A stretch of DNA of 64,000 nt from Planosporangium sp963837285 (GTDB lineage: Bacteria > Actinomycetota > Actinomycetes > Mycobacteriales > Micromonosporaceae). This document shows positions 7,901 to 16,261 of this stretch, in pieces. A program made the translations under genes and the position numbers. The notes under the pieces were generated by a model that worked only from the letters and a program-made list of their open reading frames with translations, did no database searches and had not been told where the DNA came from. Every line of letters begins with the position of its first letter. The first letter of the stretch is position 1. The DNA lies in contig CAWIMS010000001.1 of assembly GCA_963837285.1 (NCBI GenBank), forward strand, positions 1,984,001 to 2,048,000. The letters are read 5' to 3'.

Positions 7901-9045
7901 GCGTGGAGCCCGACCTGGCGCTGGTCAAGTTCAAGAAGCTGGTCGGCGGCGGCTCGATGCAGATCGTCAACCAGACCGTGCCGCGCGCCCTGCGCTCGCT
8001 GGGTTACCAGGAGGAGCAGGTCGAGGCCATCGTCGAGTACATCTCGGAGCACGGCCACGTGGTCGACGCGCCCGGCCTCAAGCGCGAGCACTACGGCGTG
8101 TTCGACTGCGCGATGGGCGAGCGGGCGATCGCGCCGATGGGGCACGTGCGGATGATGGCCGCGGTCCAGCCGTTCATCTCGGGAGCCATCTCGAAGACGG
8201 TCAACATGCCCGAGTCGGCGACCGTGGAAGAGGTCGAGGAGATCTACTTCGAGGGCTGGAAGCTGGGCCTGAAGGCGCTGGCGATCTACCGGGACAACTG
8301 CAAGGTGGGCCAGCCGCTGACCAACGCCAAGCCGAAGACCGCCGCCGTCGACAAGGCGCCGGAGCCGGAGAAGATCATCGAGTACCGGCCGGTACGCAAG
8401 CGGCTGCCGAAGAAGCGCCCGTCGGAGACGGTGTCGTTCTCGGTCGGCGGCGCGGAGGGCTACCTGACGGCGTCGTCGTACCCGGACGACGGGCTCGGCG
8501 AGGTCTTCCTGAAGATGTCCAAGCAGGGCTCGACCCTGGCCGGCGTGATGGACGCGTTCTCGGTGGCGATCTCGATCGGCCTCCAGTACGGGGTGCCGCT
8601 GGAGACGTTCGTCGCGAAGTTCACCAACATGCGGTTCGAGCCGGCGGGCATGACCGACGACTCGGACATCCGGATGGCGGCTTCGGTGATGGACTACATC
8701 TTCCGGCGGTTGGCACTCGACTTCCTGCCGTTCGAGCGCCGGGCCGAGATGGGCATCCTGACCGCCAGCGAGCGGGCTGCCCAGCTCCGCGAGGAGAACG
8801 GCGAGTCGGTCGACCTGACCGAGATGGCGTCCTCGGCTCCGGTGGAGAAGACACCCGAGAAGCCGGCACTCGCGGCCAAGGAGACGCCGGCGCCCAAGGA
8901 GGCGCACTCCTCGACCGAGTTGCTGGAGCTGGTACAGGGAAAGGCCGCCGACGCGCCGCTGTGCTTCACCTGCGGCACCAAGATGCGGCCGGCCGGTAGC
9001 TGCTACGTGTGCGAGGGCTGCGGCTCGACCAGCGGCTGTAGCTGA
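4909..9045 (+). CDS. nrdJ: Vitamin B12-dependent (class II) ribonucleotide reductase, intein-containing
   Basis: NrdJ reduces ribonucleotides to deoxyribonucleotides using an adenosylcobalamin-derived thiyl radical. The precursor has 1378 residues; removing the 429-residue intein leaves 949, the normal class II length in actinobacteria. Family landmarks are FKGGSGSGVNLS, the NPCSEY motif containing an active-site cysteine, the split PTG/TIG loop where the intein sits, and the C-terminal cysteine pairs (CFTCG, CYVCEGCGS) that re-reduce the active site. The ATG at 4909 has GGGTGGGG upstream. It follows nrdR and probably shares its control. A long hairpin follows the gene. Confidence 0.96.
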   Translation: MTEVVRQSSGRARGGSNGRQKNVAARGLTVARVWTTADVHPYDEVTWERRDVVMTNWRDGSINFEQRGVEFPDFWSVNAANIVTTKYFRGAVGTPEREWSLKQLIDRVVKTYRAAGEQHGYFASPDDAEVFEHELTWMLLHQVFSFNSPVWFNVGTASPQQVSACFILSVDDSMDSILDWYKEEGLIFKGGSGSGVNLSRIRSSKELLSSGGTASGPVSFMRGADASAGTIKSGGATRRAAKMVILDVDHPDIQEFVRTKAREEDKIRALRDAGFDMDLGGHDIVSVQYQNANNSVRVSDEFMRAVESGGKFDLRGRLDGRTVETVDAKELFRAIGQAAWECADPGMQYDDTINDWHTNPETGRITASNPCSEYMSLDNSSCNLASLNLLKFLREDGSFEVEKFVRSVEFIITAMDISICFADFPTQRIGETTRAYRQLGIGYANLGALLMASGLAYDSEAGRSLAAGITSLMTGTAYRRSAELAGIVGAYDGYARNAEPHKRVMRKHAGAAEAVRPLGAVDTVIVSESVRQWQECLAIGETNGWRNAQASVLAPTGCLTADTMVTTDRGLTRLGELGDLYGDRWQDVDFSVSTDQGPRQATKFFINGEEPTRRIVTKGGYRIQGTLAHRIKVMDRVSGEWSWKRLAEVQEGDLVPMQLGTMIGEPRTVPLPVLDQAYYAGDRTLHVPAAVDADLAELAGYFMGVGSLHAKGIRLCVADTDLDVVERLRVLTKGLFGIEPVVVAKEGYHEVTLQSVRLGRWWQAAGFAKTLPTDDHVGKGWAPRVPSAILETNDVNVYAAFLRGLFEADGTVAAGVPSLSTSTETFADEVRTLLLALGMATTTRETVSGFGGPIYQVRLRNQEHAIAFDEIVGFLSDRKAELLVVEPSQTGNRDRVHLAEAVWRELVPAGHELRDAIFQSIRKTGGVPRRVAMRVALETRDERLEHALGYLFEAVAKNEDGGVQPTYDLSVPANVTYVASGFVSHNTIGLMMDCDTTGVEPDLALVKFKKLVGGGSMQIVNQTVPRALRSLGYQEEQVEAIVEYISEHGHVVDAPGLKREHYGVFDCAMGERAIAPMGHVRMMAAVQPFISGAISKTVNMPESATVEEVEEIYFEGWKLGLKALAIYRDNCKVGQPLTNAKPKTAAVDKAPEPEKIIEYRPVRKRLPKKRPSETVSFSVGGAEGYLTASSYPDDGLGEVFLKMSKQGSTLAGVMDAFSVAISIGLQYGVPLETFVAKFTNMRFEPAGMTDDSDIRMAASVMDYIFRRLALDFLPFERRAEMGILTASERAAQLREENGESVDLTEMASSAPVEKTPEKPALAAKETPAPKEAHSSTELLELVQGKAADAPLCFTCGTKMRPAGSCYVCEGCGSTSGCS
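6580..7866 (+). other. Intein in NrdJ with LAGLIDADG-type endonuclease domain
   Basis: This segment encodes precursor residues 558-986. The splicing residues are all present: Cys1 (CLTADTMV), block B GTLAHRIKV with its histidine, block F around YDLSVPANVTYVAS, and a terminal His-Asn (VSHN). The +1 extein residue is Thr in TIGL. The splice point lies in the conserved PTG/TIG active-site loop, a known class of intein insertion site. The central part shows two LAGLIDADG-like helices, LAGYFMGVGSL and FLRGLFEADG. In the first, the usual acidic residue before the last glycine is valine, so DNA cleavage may be lost while splicing is retained. Confidence 0.93.
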
Positions 9046-9058
9046 GCGTTCAGCACGT

Positions 9059-9112
9059 CATGATCACGGAAGGTTCGGGTAGCTATAACTACCCGAACCT
9101 TCCGTGATCATG
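9059..9112. terminator. Long perfect hairpin between convergent genes
   Basis: A 24-bp perfect inverted repeat (9059-9082 with 9089-9112) encloses the six-base loop CTATAA. It follows nrdJ and contains the stop codon of the next gene on the opposite strand. There is no T-run, as is common for high-GC terminators. It probably ends transcription from both sides. Confidence 0.8.
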
Positions 9113-9608
9113 GTTGAGGAGCACGCCACGGGCGCAGCCGGGGCAGCCAGGCGGGCACGGCCTTCCGGTACTCCGCGTACGACGACCCGAACTGGCGGCT
9201 CAGTGTCGGTTCCTCGTAGAGGCGAACGAACGTCGCCACCGTCAGCCACACGATCACCGCGTACCACAGCAGCGTCGACTGCCCGAGCAGCAGCGCCTGC
9301 CCGAGGATGACCGTGACGACGGCCACGTACATCGGGTTCCGCACGTACCGGTAGAGCCCGCCGACCACGAGCCGTTCGGTCGGCGCCACCGGGGCGGGGG
9401 TACCCGAGCCCTCGACCACGAACCGGACGAACGCGCGTACCAGTACCGCCGCCCCGGCGACCGTCAACAACGCCCCGGCCACGCGTACCGGGGGCCACCA
9501 GGGATGCGTGTGCCAGCCGGTCAGCCACCACGGGATCAGCCCGTCGACGACGCCCGGGGCGAGGACGAAGAACACCGATGTACCGGCGGCGGCGACCGAT
9601 CTGCGCAC
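9108..9608 (-). CDS. Isoprenylcysteine carboxyl methyltransferase-family membrane protein
   Basis: This 166-residue integral membrane protein has about four hydrophobic helices and the family signature LYRYVRNPMYVAVV followed by EEPTLSRQFGSSYAEYRKAV. This is the ICMT/phospholipid-methyltransferase fold, which binds S-adenosylmethionine at the membrane face. Bacterial members methylate unknown, probably lipid-like, substrates, so no substrate can be assigned. Its stop codon is in the hairpin shared with nrdJ. Confidence 0.82.
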   Translation of the reverse strand: MRRSVAAAGTSVFFVLAPGVVDGLIPWWLTGWHTHPWWPPVRVAGALLTVAGAAVLVRAFVRFVVEGSGTPAPVAPTERLVVGGLYRYVRNPMYVAVVTVILGQALLLGQSTLLWYAVIVWLTVATFVRLYEEPTLSRQFGSSYAEYRKAVPAWLPRLRPWRAPQP

Positions 9609-9623
9609 CCGACCATTCTGCGG

Positions 9624-9920
9624 TCAGTGCGCGGTGTTGCGGGTGTGCGGGCGCTTGCCCAACTGCCGCCAGTTGTCCTCCGTGATATCGACCTCGTAGT
9701 GCTCCGCCGCCTTGCGGATGTTGGCGAACGCCTGGTCACGCTCCTCGTCGGTGACTCCCTGAACCTGATCGAAGCGGGCGAGCGCGTTGCGGACGTGGCC
9801 CGCGTCGGTCAGCGGTTCCTTCCGCTTGCCGGGAAACGCGTACGCGCTGTCGGGCAGTTCCCGGCGCTCGGCGCTGGACAGTTCGCCCTGATCTTTCTGC
9901 GGCTTCCAGGTGGTATTCAT
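9624..9920 (-). CDS. Small conserved protein, DUF6582-like
   Basis: This 98-residue soluble, charged protein is recognisable by LPDSAYAFPGKRKEPLTDA, HVRNALARFDQVQG, and the C-terminal LGKRPHTRN. It resembles the small actinobacterial proteins grouped as DUF6582, whose function is unknown. The ATG at 9920 is chosen because conserved-looking sequence begins there; an upstream in-frame start would add ten atypical residues. It lies just upstream of the methyltransferase-like gene and may be cotranscribed with it. Confidence 0.7.
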   Translation of the reverse strand: MNTTWKPQKDQGELSSAERRELPDSAYAFPGKRKEPLTDAGHVRNALARFDQVQGVTDEERDQAFANIRKAAEHYEVDITEDNWRQLGKRPHTRNTAH

Positions 9921-10200
9921 GCCGTTACTGGTTCCCGGAGTGGAGTCCACTCACACGCCATGGAAGCCGCACAGACTATCGGGTGCCCGGCCCGCCCGGC
10001 CGCCCCCCGGGGGTTGGGCGCCCAGAAACGGCGTATATAGGCTCGCGCGGGTGTGCGCGAGCCGGCTGGTCCAAGATCCCTAGCCATTGAGTAGCGCTCC
10101 GGTTTCACCCCACAGGGCCAGCCCGATCGTGACGATCTCGAACTCATGTACCCGCTGATTCGTGATCGGACATGAGATGCCCAATGCCAGGAGGCGATGA

Positions 10201-11277
10201 ATGCGGATTCTCGGCGACCCCCGGCGCCTGCTGCGCCGGCTGACGCGGGAGGCGGCGACAACGGCGTTGGCCGTGGTCGTGGGCCTCGGCGGCTGGCTCT
10301 TCGGGCCGGCCGATCCCGCGTCGGCCGCGCCAGGTGCGCTGGCCGCCGTGCCGGGCATCGCAGCCTGGCGGGCGGACCGGGTCGCCGGGCTGGCCCTGCC
10401 GGATCCGCTCCGGACCGGCCCCGCCGAGATCGCGCGGTTCTTCGCCGGACTGGCGCCGGCCGAGCAGGTCGCGCTGGCCGTCCGGTTCCCCCAGATCATC
10501 GGCAATCTCGATGGCGCGCCGCTGGGGTTGCGGTTCGCGGCGAACGCGCGGCGTTCGTCGTGGTCACCCACGCGACACCTGCTTGAGTACGATCCACGCG
10601 GCGACGGACGGGTCGCCGAAGTGATCGGTGATCTCGCCACCGCCGACCGGATCGCGGTGCTCGTGCCCGGGGTGGACAACCGGCTCGACAACTTCGACCG
10701 GGGTAACGCGGGTCACCAGCGCCGGGCGCCGTCGTGGCAGGCCCGCCAGCTCTACCGGCAGGTACGGTCCGACGATCCGACCGCCCGGGTCGCCGTGATC
10801 GCCTGGCTGGGGTACGACGCGCCGGAGGGGATCGGTCGCGAGGCGATCCGGGAGGAGCGGGCGAGGGTCGGGGCAACGGCGCTGACCAGGTTCGTCGCCG
10901 GGCTGGACGCGTACCGCCCGGACGCCGCGGTCACCCTGATCGGGCACAGCTACGGCTCGGTCGTCACCGGTCTCGCCGCACCTCGGCTCAGCCGGAACGT
11001 CCACGACATCGTGGCCCTGGGCAGCCCCGGAATGGGTGTGTCCCGGGCCGCTGACCTGCACACCGGTGCCCGGATCTGGGCCGGCACCGCGCGCAGCGAC
11101 TGGACCCGCGAACTGCCCGGCATCAGCCTGCTCGGCGCCGGCCACGGCACGCTGCCGTTCCGGGCCGCGTTCGGGGCCCGGCGGGTGCCGGTCGCGAACG
11201 TCGCCCAGCACGACGGGTACTTCATGCCCGGCGCCGACTCGCTCCGCTGCCTGGCCGGAATCGTGCTCGGCCACTAA
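10201..11277 (+). CDS. Exported alpha/beta hydrolase, DUF1023 type
   Basis: This 358-residue protein has a basic N-terminus and a hydrophobic export signal at about residues 20-40, ending near PASAAPGA. The nucleophile elbow GHSYGSVV and the preceding strand AVTLIGHS identify an alpha/beta hydrolase. VLVPGVDNRLDNFD and VAVIAWLGYDAPE are typical of the actinobacterial DUF1023 subgroup. The substrate is unknown; an extracytoplasmic lipase or esterase is likely. The ATG at 10201 has AGGAGG ten bases upstream. The 3' end overlaps the convergent neighbour by four bases. Confidence 0.82.
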   Translation: MRILGDPRRLLRRLTREAATTALAVVVGLGGWLFGPADPASAAPGALAAVPGIAAWRADRVAGLALPDPLRTGPAEIARFFAGLAPAEQVALAVRFPQIIGNLDGAPLGLRFAANARRSSWSPTRHLLEYDPRGDGRVAEVIGDLATADRIAVLVPGVDNRLDNFDRGNAGHQRRAPSWQARQLYRQVRSDDPTARVAVIAWLGYDAPEGIGREAIREERARVGATALTRFVAGLDAYRPDAAVTLIGHSYGSVVTGLAAPRLSRNVHDIVALGSPGMGVSRAADLHTGARIWAGTARSDWTRELPGISLLGAGHGTLPFRAAFGARRVPVANVAQHDGYFMPGADSLRCLAGIVLGH

Positions 11278-12305
11278 CGGGGGTCGTGGATCTTGCGGCT
11301 GGCCAGGAGCGCGGCCCCGCCGGCGGCCACCACGTCCGCCACCGTGGCGACCAGGCGGGAGGCCAGAGCGATCGCGTATCCCGCCCCGTACGGAAGGCCC
11401 AGCGCGGTCAGCGTGATGGCGATCAGGAACTCGCGGACCCCGATGCCGGACGGCGCCACGACGACGAACGTACTGACGCTGATCGCGAACCCGATCGCGG
11501 CGACACACACGCCCAACCCGGTCCAGCCGCTGCCCACCTGCGCCCTGGCCAGCAGCCACAGGTGCAGGCCGAACAGCGCGTACCCCACGGCCGACCAGAA
11601 CGCCACCCGCAGCACGCCGGCCCAGGACAGCGGCCGCTCCAGTGGTTGCCGCCGAAGCAGGCGCAGCAGCAGCCCGACCAGCCGGCTCAGTACCCCCGGA
11701 TGGGCGCACACCAGGGCGATCGGCAGCAGGGCGAGCAGCAGGTAGAACGCGGTCCGGGCGAGTGTCGCGTGCTCGCCGCCCCGGCTGGCCAGGACCGTCC
11801 CGCGCAGCCCGAGCGCACCGATCGCCAACCCGACGGTGATGCCGATACCGGTCGAGATCAACGAGGCGAGGAACGCCCGGGCGCGGGGGATGCCGGCGCG
11901 CCGGCCCAGCTCCATCTGGAGCACGTACGACCACACGCTGCCGGGCAGGTACTTGCCGAGCTGGCCGACGAGGAACACCTGGCCGGCCGCGCGGATCGGC
12001 ACCTCGTGGTCGAGGTCGGCCAGCGCGGCCCGCCAGGCGTACGTGTTGGCCGCGATCCCGACCAGCGCCGCGAGCAGGGAGAGGAGCACCAGCGGCCAGG
12101 ACAGCCGGTGGAACGTGTTGCGGACCTCGGTCCACTGGTCGACGGTGGTGGCGACGATGAAGTAGCCGATCGCGAGCACGGCGACAACGCGTACCGCCAG
12201 GATGACCCGGGACCTGAGCCGCGTGCGGCCGGCGCCGCCCACCTCGCTGATCTCGGCGGTCTCGCCCACGAGCTGTGTACTCCTCGGGTCCACGAAATTC
12301 GCCAC
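11274..12305 (-). CDS. Flippase-like membrane protein (lysylphosphatidylglycerol synthase transmembrane family)
   Basis: This 343-residue polytopic protein has about eight transmembrane helices. LVGQLGKYLPGSVWSY and APSGIGVREFLIAI are hallmark motifs of the UPF0104/AglD-like family, which includes the membrane half of MprF. MprF moves aminoacylated lipid across the membrane; stand-alone members may flip other lipids. No catalytic synthase domain is attached. It is convergent with the hydrolase and divergent from the large membrane protein at 12423. Confidence 0.8.
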   Translation of the reverse strand: MANFVDPRSTQLVGETAEISEVGGAGRTRLRSRVILAVRVVAVLAIGYFIVATTVDQWTEVRNTFHRLSWPLVLLSLLAALVGIAANTYAWRAALADLDHEVPIRAAGQVFLVGQLGKYLPGSVWSYVLQMELGRRAGIPRARAFLASLISTGIGITVGLAIGALGLRGTVLASRGGEHATLARTAFYLLLALLPIALVCAHPGVLSRLVGLLLRLLRRQPLERPLSWAGVLRVAFWSAVGYALFGLHLWLLARAQVGSGWTGLGVCVAAIGFAISVSTFVVVAPSGIGVREFLIAITLTALGLPYGAGYAIALASRLVATVADVVAAGGAALLASRKIHDPR

Positions 12306-12422
12306 ACGCTAGCACGGGCGGGAACGGCCCCCCGGCCGCGATGTGGCTGGTGCCGGCTGGCCCTATCATGAGGCCGGCCGGCGGGTGCGTCGTCGGCACC
12401 GTCGACTTTCCCGAGGTGCGCG

Positions 12423-14444
12423 TTGCCGACTACCACTCCCAGCGGCGCGCCGGTTACCGACCGGTTGGCCCAGCGTTCCGGCCCGGCGAACGCCGCGCCG
12501 CGCTGGATCGCGGCATTCGCCGGGGCGTGGCTGCTGCCGCTCGCGACGCACCTGGTCGGCGCCGACTGGCTGCTGCCCCCGGTGGTGCTGCTCGGCGTGA
12601 TGTCGCTGCAACGTGCCGGGCGCACCCCGCTCGACCGGCTCATCCTCGCCATGGCGCAGCTGTTCGGGGTGTTCTGCGTCGCCGGGTTCCTGTTCTCGGT
12701 GTGGCCGTGGCACCTGCATCCGGTGCCGATCGCCGGGTGCGCGTTGACCGCGCTGGTCGCCTTCGCCGCGGCGACCGGCCGGCGGCCGGGGTTGCCGGGC
12801 AAGCTGCCCCCGGGCGACCTGGCGGTGTGGCTCGCGACGCTGGTGGTGGCGGTCTTCACGTACGTGCCGTTCGTGCTGCGCGACATCGGCGCGCGGATCG
12901 GGATCGTGGCGACCGGCGAGGACATGGCTCGCCACTTCGTCCTCTTCGACCTGATCGGCAAGATCGGCGGGTACGCGTTCCTGCACGCCACGACCCCTCC
13001 GGGCTACGGCTCCGGCATGAAGGACTACCCGCAGGGCGCCCATCTGCTGTACGCGGTGCTCGACCGGTTCGCCCGGTCGTCGAACCGCAACGCCGACGGC
13101 ATGACCGCGATGAACGTGCTGCTGTGGTGCCACTTCGGCACGTACGCGTTCTTCGCGCTCGCCGTGCTGTGGGCCGCCCGGCGGTGCAGCGGCCCCGGCC
13201 CGACCGCGGCGACCCTGCTGCCCGTGCTCGCCGGTGTCGTCGGCGTGCTGTACTTCGGCGACCTGTTCACGCTGTTCCAGCGCGGGTACCCGAACGAGCT
13301 GTTCGGCCTGGCCCTGGTCGCGATCCTCACCGCGCTGCTGGCCCGACCGTTGCCGGGCCTGCGTGAACAGCTCGTCACCGTGGTCGCACTGCTGGTCGGC
13401 ATCTCGTTCACGTACCACCTGTTCCTGCCGTACGCGCTGAGTGTCGCCGCGATCTGGGCCTGGTACTCCCGGCGGGCGCTGCGCCGGCACCCGCGGCTGT
13501 TCGCCGGGGCCTGCCTGTTCCTGCCGTTGACACTGATCACGCCGCTGGCCAACAAGCCGTCGGGCACCGGCAACCTGCTGCTGACCAACGGCACCGCGTT
13601 CGCCGCCGACCGCCCGGTGATCGGCATCCTGCTGGTCGTGGTGCTGGCCGGGCTGTTCGCCCGGGGCGGCCGGCGCTCGCCGGGGCGGCGGCTGCTCGCG
13701 GCCGAGGTGGGCGTGGCGCTCGTGTTCACGGCGCTGCTGCTGCTGTACCAGTACGCGATGGTGGGCCGCAGCGTCTACTACTTCGAGAAGCTGGTCCACA
13801 ACCTGATCGTCGTGCTGCTGGTGGCGCTCGGCTCCTCGGCCCGGCTGCTGCCGCGGGTCCGGCTGTCCGGCGCCGACACGCTGCGCCGGCTCGCCCCGGG
13901 CCTGGCCGGTGCGGCGGTCGTCACCCTGTTCCTCGCCGGGCTCGGCGGCCGGTGGCACGACAAGGTGCTGGGTAGCCACGGGGTGCGCTACGCGGCCGGG
14001 GCGGAGCGCGGCTCGCCGGGCGGCGGGCGGGCGGCGGTCGCGGTCACCCGGAAGTACCCGGACGGCGGTGGCCGGGTCAACGTGGTGCTCGCCGGCACCC
14101 CGTACGCGAACTTCTACGGCACCCTGTTCGCCGCCGCGATGCAGCGCGACTACCAGTACGGCGAGGGCTGGTACGTGTTCCTGGCACCGACCGGGCCGGC
14201 CCGCACACTGGGCGACCTGGAGGACAAGGTGCGCCTCAGTCCGGTGCCGGTGCGGCTGCTCGTCGGCGACCCGCACGCCAGCTTCCTGGTGGTCGACCGG
14301 GACAATCCGCACCGGCCGACACCCGGTCCCCGCGTCGACCCGTCCGCGTACGGCGACCCGGCGGCGCTCACCGACATCGAGGCTGCGCAGTACCTGGCCC
14401 GCCAGTTCCCGGAACGGGTCGAAGTCGTCAAGCTGACCCCATGA
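12423..14444 (+). CDS. Large polytopic membrane protein of unknown function
   Basis: This 673-residue protein has about a dozen hydrophobic helices in its first 500 residues and a soluble C-terminal part of about 150 residues. Extracytoplasmic-looking stretches include GEDMARHFVLFDLIGKIGG and a segment beginning PPGYGSGMKDYPQGAH. The layout resembles integral-membrane glycosyltransferases of the GT-C class, but I see no clear diagnostic motif, so no activity is claimed. The TTG start at 12423 is the first in frame after a weak GAGG site. It overlaps lhgO by four bases (ATGA), so the two are cotranscribed. Confidence 0.7.
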   Translation: MPTTTPSGAPVTDRLAQRSGPANAAPRWIAAFAGAWLLPLATHLVGADWLLPPVVLLGVMSLQRAGRTPLDRLILAMAQLFGVFCVAGFLFSVWPWHLHPVPIAGCALTALVAFAAATGRRPGLPGKLPPGDLAVWLATLVVAVFTYVPFVLRDIGARIGIVATGEDMARHFVLFDLIGKIGGYAFLHATTPPGYGSGMKDYPQGAHLLYAVLDRFARSSNRNADGMTAMNVLLWCHFGTYAFFALAVLWAARRCSGPGPTAATLLPVLAGVVGVLYFGDLFTLFQRGYPNELFGLALVAILTALLARPLPGLREQLVTVVALLVGISFTYHLFLPYALSVAAIWAWYSRRALRRHPRLFAGACLFLPLTLITPLANKPSGTGNLLLTNGTAFAADRPVIGILLVVVLAGLFARGGRRSPGRRLLAAEVGVALVFTALLLLYQYAMVGRSVYYFEKLVHNLIVVLLVALGSSARLLPRVRLSGADTLRRLAPGLAGAAVVTLFLAGLGGRWHDKVLGSHGVRYAAGAERGSPGGGRAAVAVTRKYPDGGGRVNVVLAGTPYANFYGTLFAAAMQRDYQYGEGWYVFLAPTGPARTLGDLEDKVRLSPVPVRLLVGDPHASFLVVDRDNPHRPTPGPRVDPSAYGDPAALTDIEAAQYLARQFPERVEVVKLTP

Positions 14445-15616
14445 CTTCGAACGTCGTGATCATCGGCGGCGGGATCGTCGGCCTGGCCGTCGCCCACCGG
14501 CTGGTCCAGGACCGTCCGGGCGCGACCGTCACCGTCGTCGAGAAGGAGCCCGCGGTCGGGGTGCACCAGACCGGCCACAACTCGGGGGTCATCCACGCGG
14601 GGGTGTACTACCGGCCGGGCAGCCTCAAGGCGCGGATGTGCCGGGTCGGCAACGCGTCGATGGTGCGCTTCTGCACCGAGTACGGGATCCCGGTCCAGGT
14701 CTGCGGCAAGCTGATCGTCGCGACCGGCGCCGACGAGGTGCCCCGGCTGCACGCGCTGCACGAGCGCGCCCAGGCGAACGCACTGTCGGTCCGGTTGCTC
14801 GATCCGGCGCAGGCGCGCGAGTACGAGCCGCACCTGTCGTGCGTGGCCGCGATGCACGTGGCGTCGACCGGCATCGTCGACTTCGGCGAGGTCTGCCGCA
14901 CGCTGGCGAAGCTGCTCGACGACGCCGGCGCCCGGCTGCGGATGGGCGAGCGGGTGGTCGCGCTGCGGGCGGGCGTGGTCGTGACGACCGGCGGCGAGAT
15001 CCCGGCCGACCTCGTGGTCAACTGCGCCGGGCTGCACGCCGACCGGATCGCCCGGCTGGCCGGTGTCGACGTGCCGGCGCGCATCGTGCCGTTTCGCGGC
15101 GAGTACTTCGAGCTGCGCCCCGACCGGCGGGACCTGGTCAGCGGGCTGATCTATCCGGTACCCGATCCGCGCTTCCCGTTCCTCGGCGTGCACCTCACCC
15201 GGATGATCGACGGCAGCGTGCACGCCGGCCCGAACGCCGTGCTGGCCCTGGCCCGCGAAGGGTACCGGTGGTCGCGGGTCAACATCCGTGACGTCGCGGA
15301 CACCGTCGGGTACCCCGGAATGTGGCGGCTGGCCCGGCGGCACTTCCGGTACGGGCTGACCGAGCTGAGCCGGTCGCTGTCCCGCCGGCGGTTCGCGGCC
15401 GGCGTGGCCCGGCTGGTACCCGGGATCACCGCCGACGACCTGGTACCCGCCGAAGCCGGGGTGCGCGCACAGGCGATCATGCCGAACGGCGACCTGGTCG
15501 ACGATTTCCTGATCGTCCACCACGGCCGGCAGGTACACGTACTCAACGCTCCGTCACCCGCCGCGACCAGCTCGTTCGAGATCGCCGCGCACATCGTGTC
15601 GCGCTTACCGGAATAA
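14441..15616 (+). CDS. lhgO: L-2-hydroxyglutarate oxidase/dehydrogenase
   Basis: LhgO oxidises L-2-hydroxyglutarate to 2-oxoglutarate with FAD, clearing a side product of central metabolism and feeding electrons to the membrane quinone pool. The 391-residue protein begins with the dinucleotide-binding fold VIIGGGIVGLAVAHRL and the family motif HNSGVIHAGVYY. PFRGEYFEL and GPNAVLAL follow. It lies four bases inside the end of the preceding membrane-protein gene. Confidence 0.92.
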   Translation: MTSNVVIIGGGIVGLAVAHRLVQDRPGATVTVVEKEPAVGVHQTGHNSGVIHAGVYYRPGSLKARMCRVGNASMVRFCTEYGIPVQVCGKLIVATGADEVPRLHALHERAQANALSVRLLDPAQAREYEPHLSCVAAMHVASTGIVDFGEVCRTLAKLLDDAGARLRMGERVVALRAGVVVTTGGEIPADLVVNCAGLHADRIARLAGVDVPARIVPFRGEYFELRPDRRDLVSGLIYPVPDPRFPFLGVHLTRMIDGSVHAGPNAVLALAREGYRWSRVNIRDVADTVGYPGMWRLARRHFRYGLTELSRSLSRRRFAAGVARLVPGITADDLVPAEAGVRAQAIMPNGDLVDDFLIVHHGRQVHVLNAPSPAATSSFEIAAHIVSRLPE

Positions 15617-15693
15617 CTGTCGGGAGGCCCGCTTCCGTCGCCGCCGGCTCAGGCCGTACGGTGTGCGTCGGCGAAAGGGGAAGGTGGGTGTCG

Positions 15694-16254
15694 ATGCGGA
15701 AGGTCGCGCTGACCGTGCTGGTGGGGCTCACGCTGGTGACCGTCGCCGGCTGCGCGAACGCCGACGCCCATCCGCAGGCCACGGCGGTCAGCGTGCCGAG
15801 TCCGACCCGCCTGCCCGCCGGCACGGCAGGAGGCGCCTGCTACCTGCTGGACTACGACGTGATCGAGCAGCTCGTCGGCACCTCGTTCGACGTGGCCGCC
15901 GCCAGCGAGGCCAACGACACCTTCACCTGCGTGCTCCAGCAGGCGAAGGAGGCCAGCTACCCCGACCTGACGCTCGCGGTGTCGGCCACGGACGCCGACG
16001 CGAACACGTTCAAGTCGACGGTGCAGCCGAAGGGCGCGGCGCCGGTGGGCGAGCTGGGCAAGATCGGGTACAGCGTGACGCAGCCACCCGCCACCGACGC
16101 CGGACCGTCCGTCGAGGTCGGCTGGCTGTCCGGCAACAGCCGCATCCTGATCCTGCGGTACCGGTTCCCGGCGACCGCCGCGCCGGACGACGTCAACGCG
16201 CTGACCCCGAAGCTCGTGGCCCTGGCCAAGAAGGTCGACCAGACGAGTTTGTAG
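15694..16254 (+). CDS. Putative lipoprotein
   Basis: This 186-residue exported protein has signal sequence MRKVALTVLVGLTLVTVAGC, a lipobox (VAGC) with Cys20 as lipidation site. A mature domain of about 165 residues follows, resembling the DUF3558 type of mycobacterial and actinomycete lipoproteins by its Cys-containing opening (GGACYLLDYDVIEQLVG) and TCVLQQ, though that link is tentative. The ATG at 15694 lies nine bases after GGGGAAGG; a GTG six bases upstream is too close. It converges on ideR. Confidence 0.78.
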   Translation: MRKVALTVLVGLTLVTVAGCANADAHPQATAVSVPSPTRLPAGTAGGACYLLDYDVIEQLVGTSFDVAAASEANDTFTCVLQQAKEASYPDLTLAVSATDADANTFKSTVQPKGAAPVGELGKIGYSVTQPPATDAGPSVEVGWLSGNSRILILRYRFPATAAPDDVNALTPKLVALAKKVDQTSL

Positions 16255-16261
16255 GGCAGTT

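Noticed and set aside
5410..8907. 1165-codon open frame antisense to nrdJ
   Set aside because: A high-GC shadow frame of a certain gene, rich in Arg, His and Gly, with no motif.
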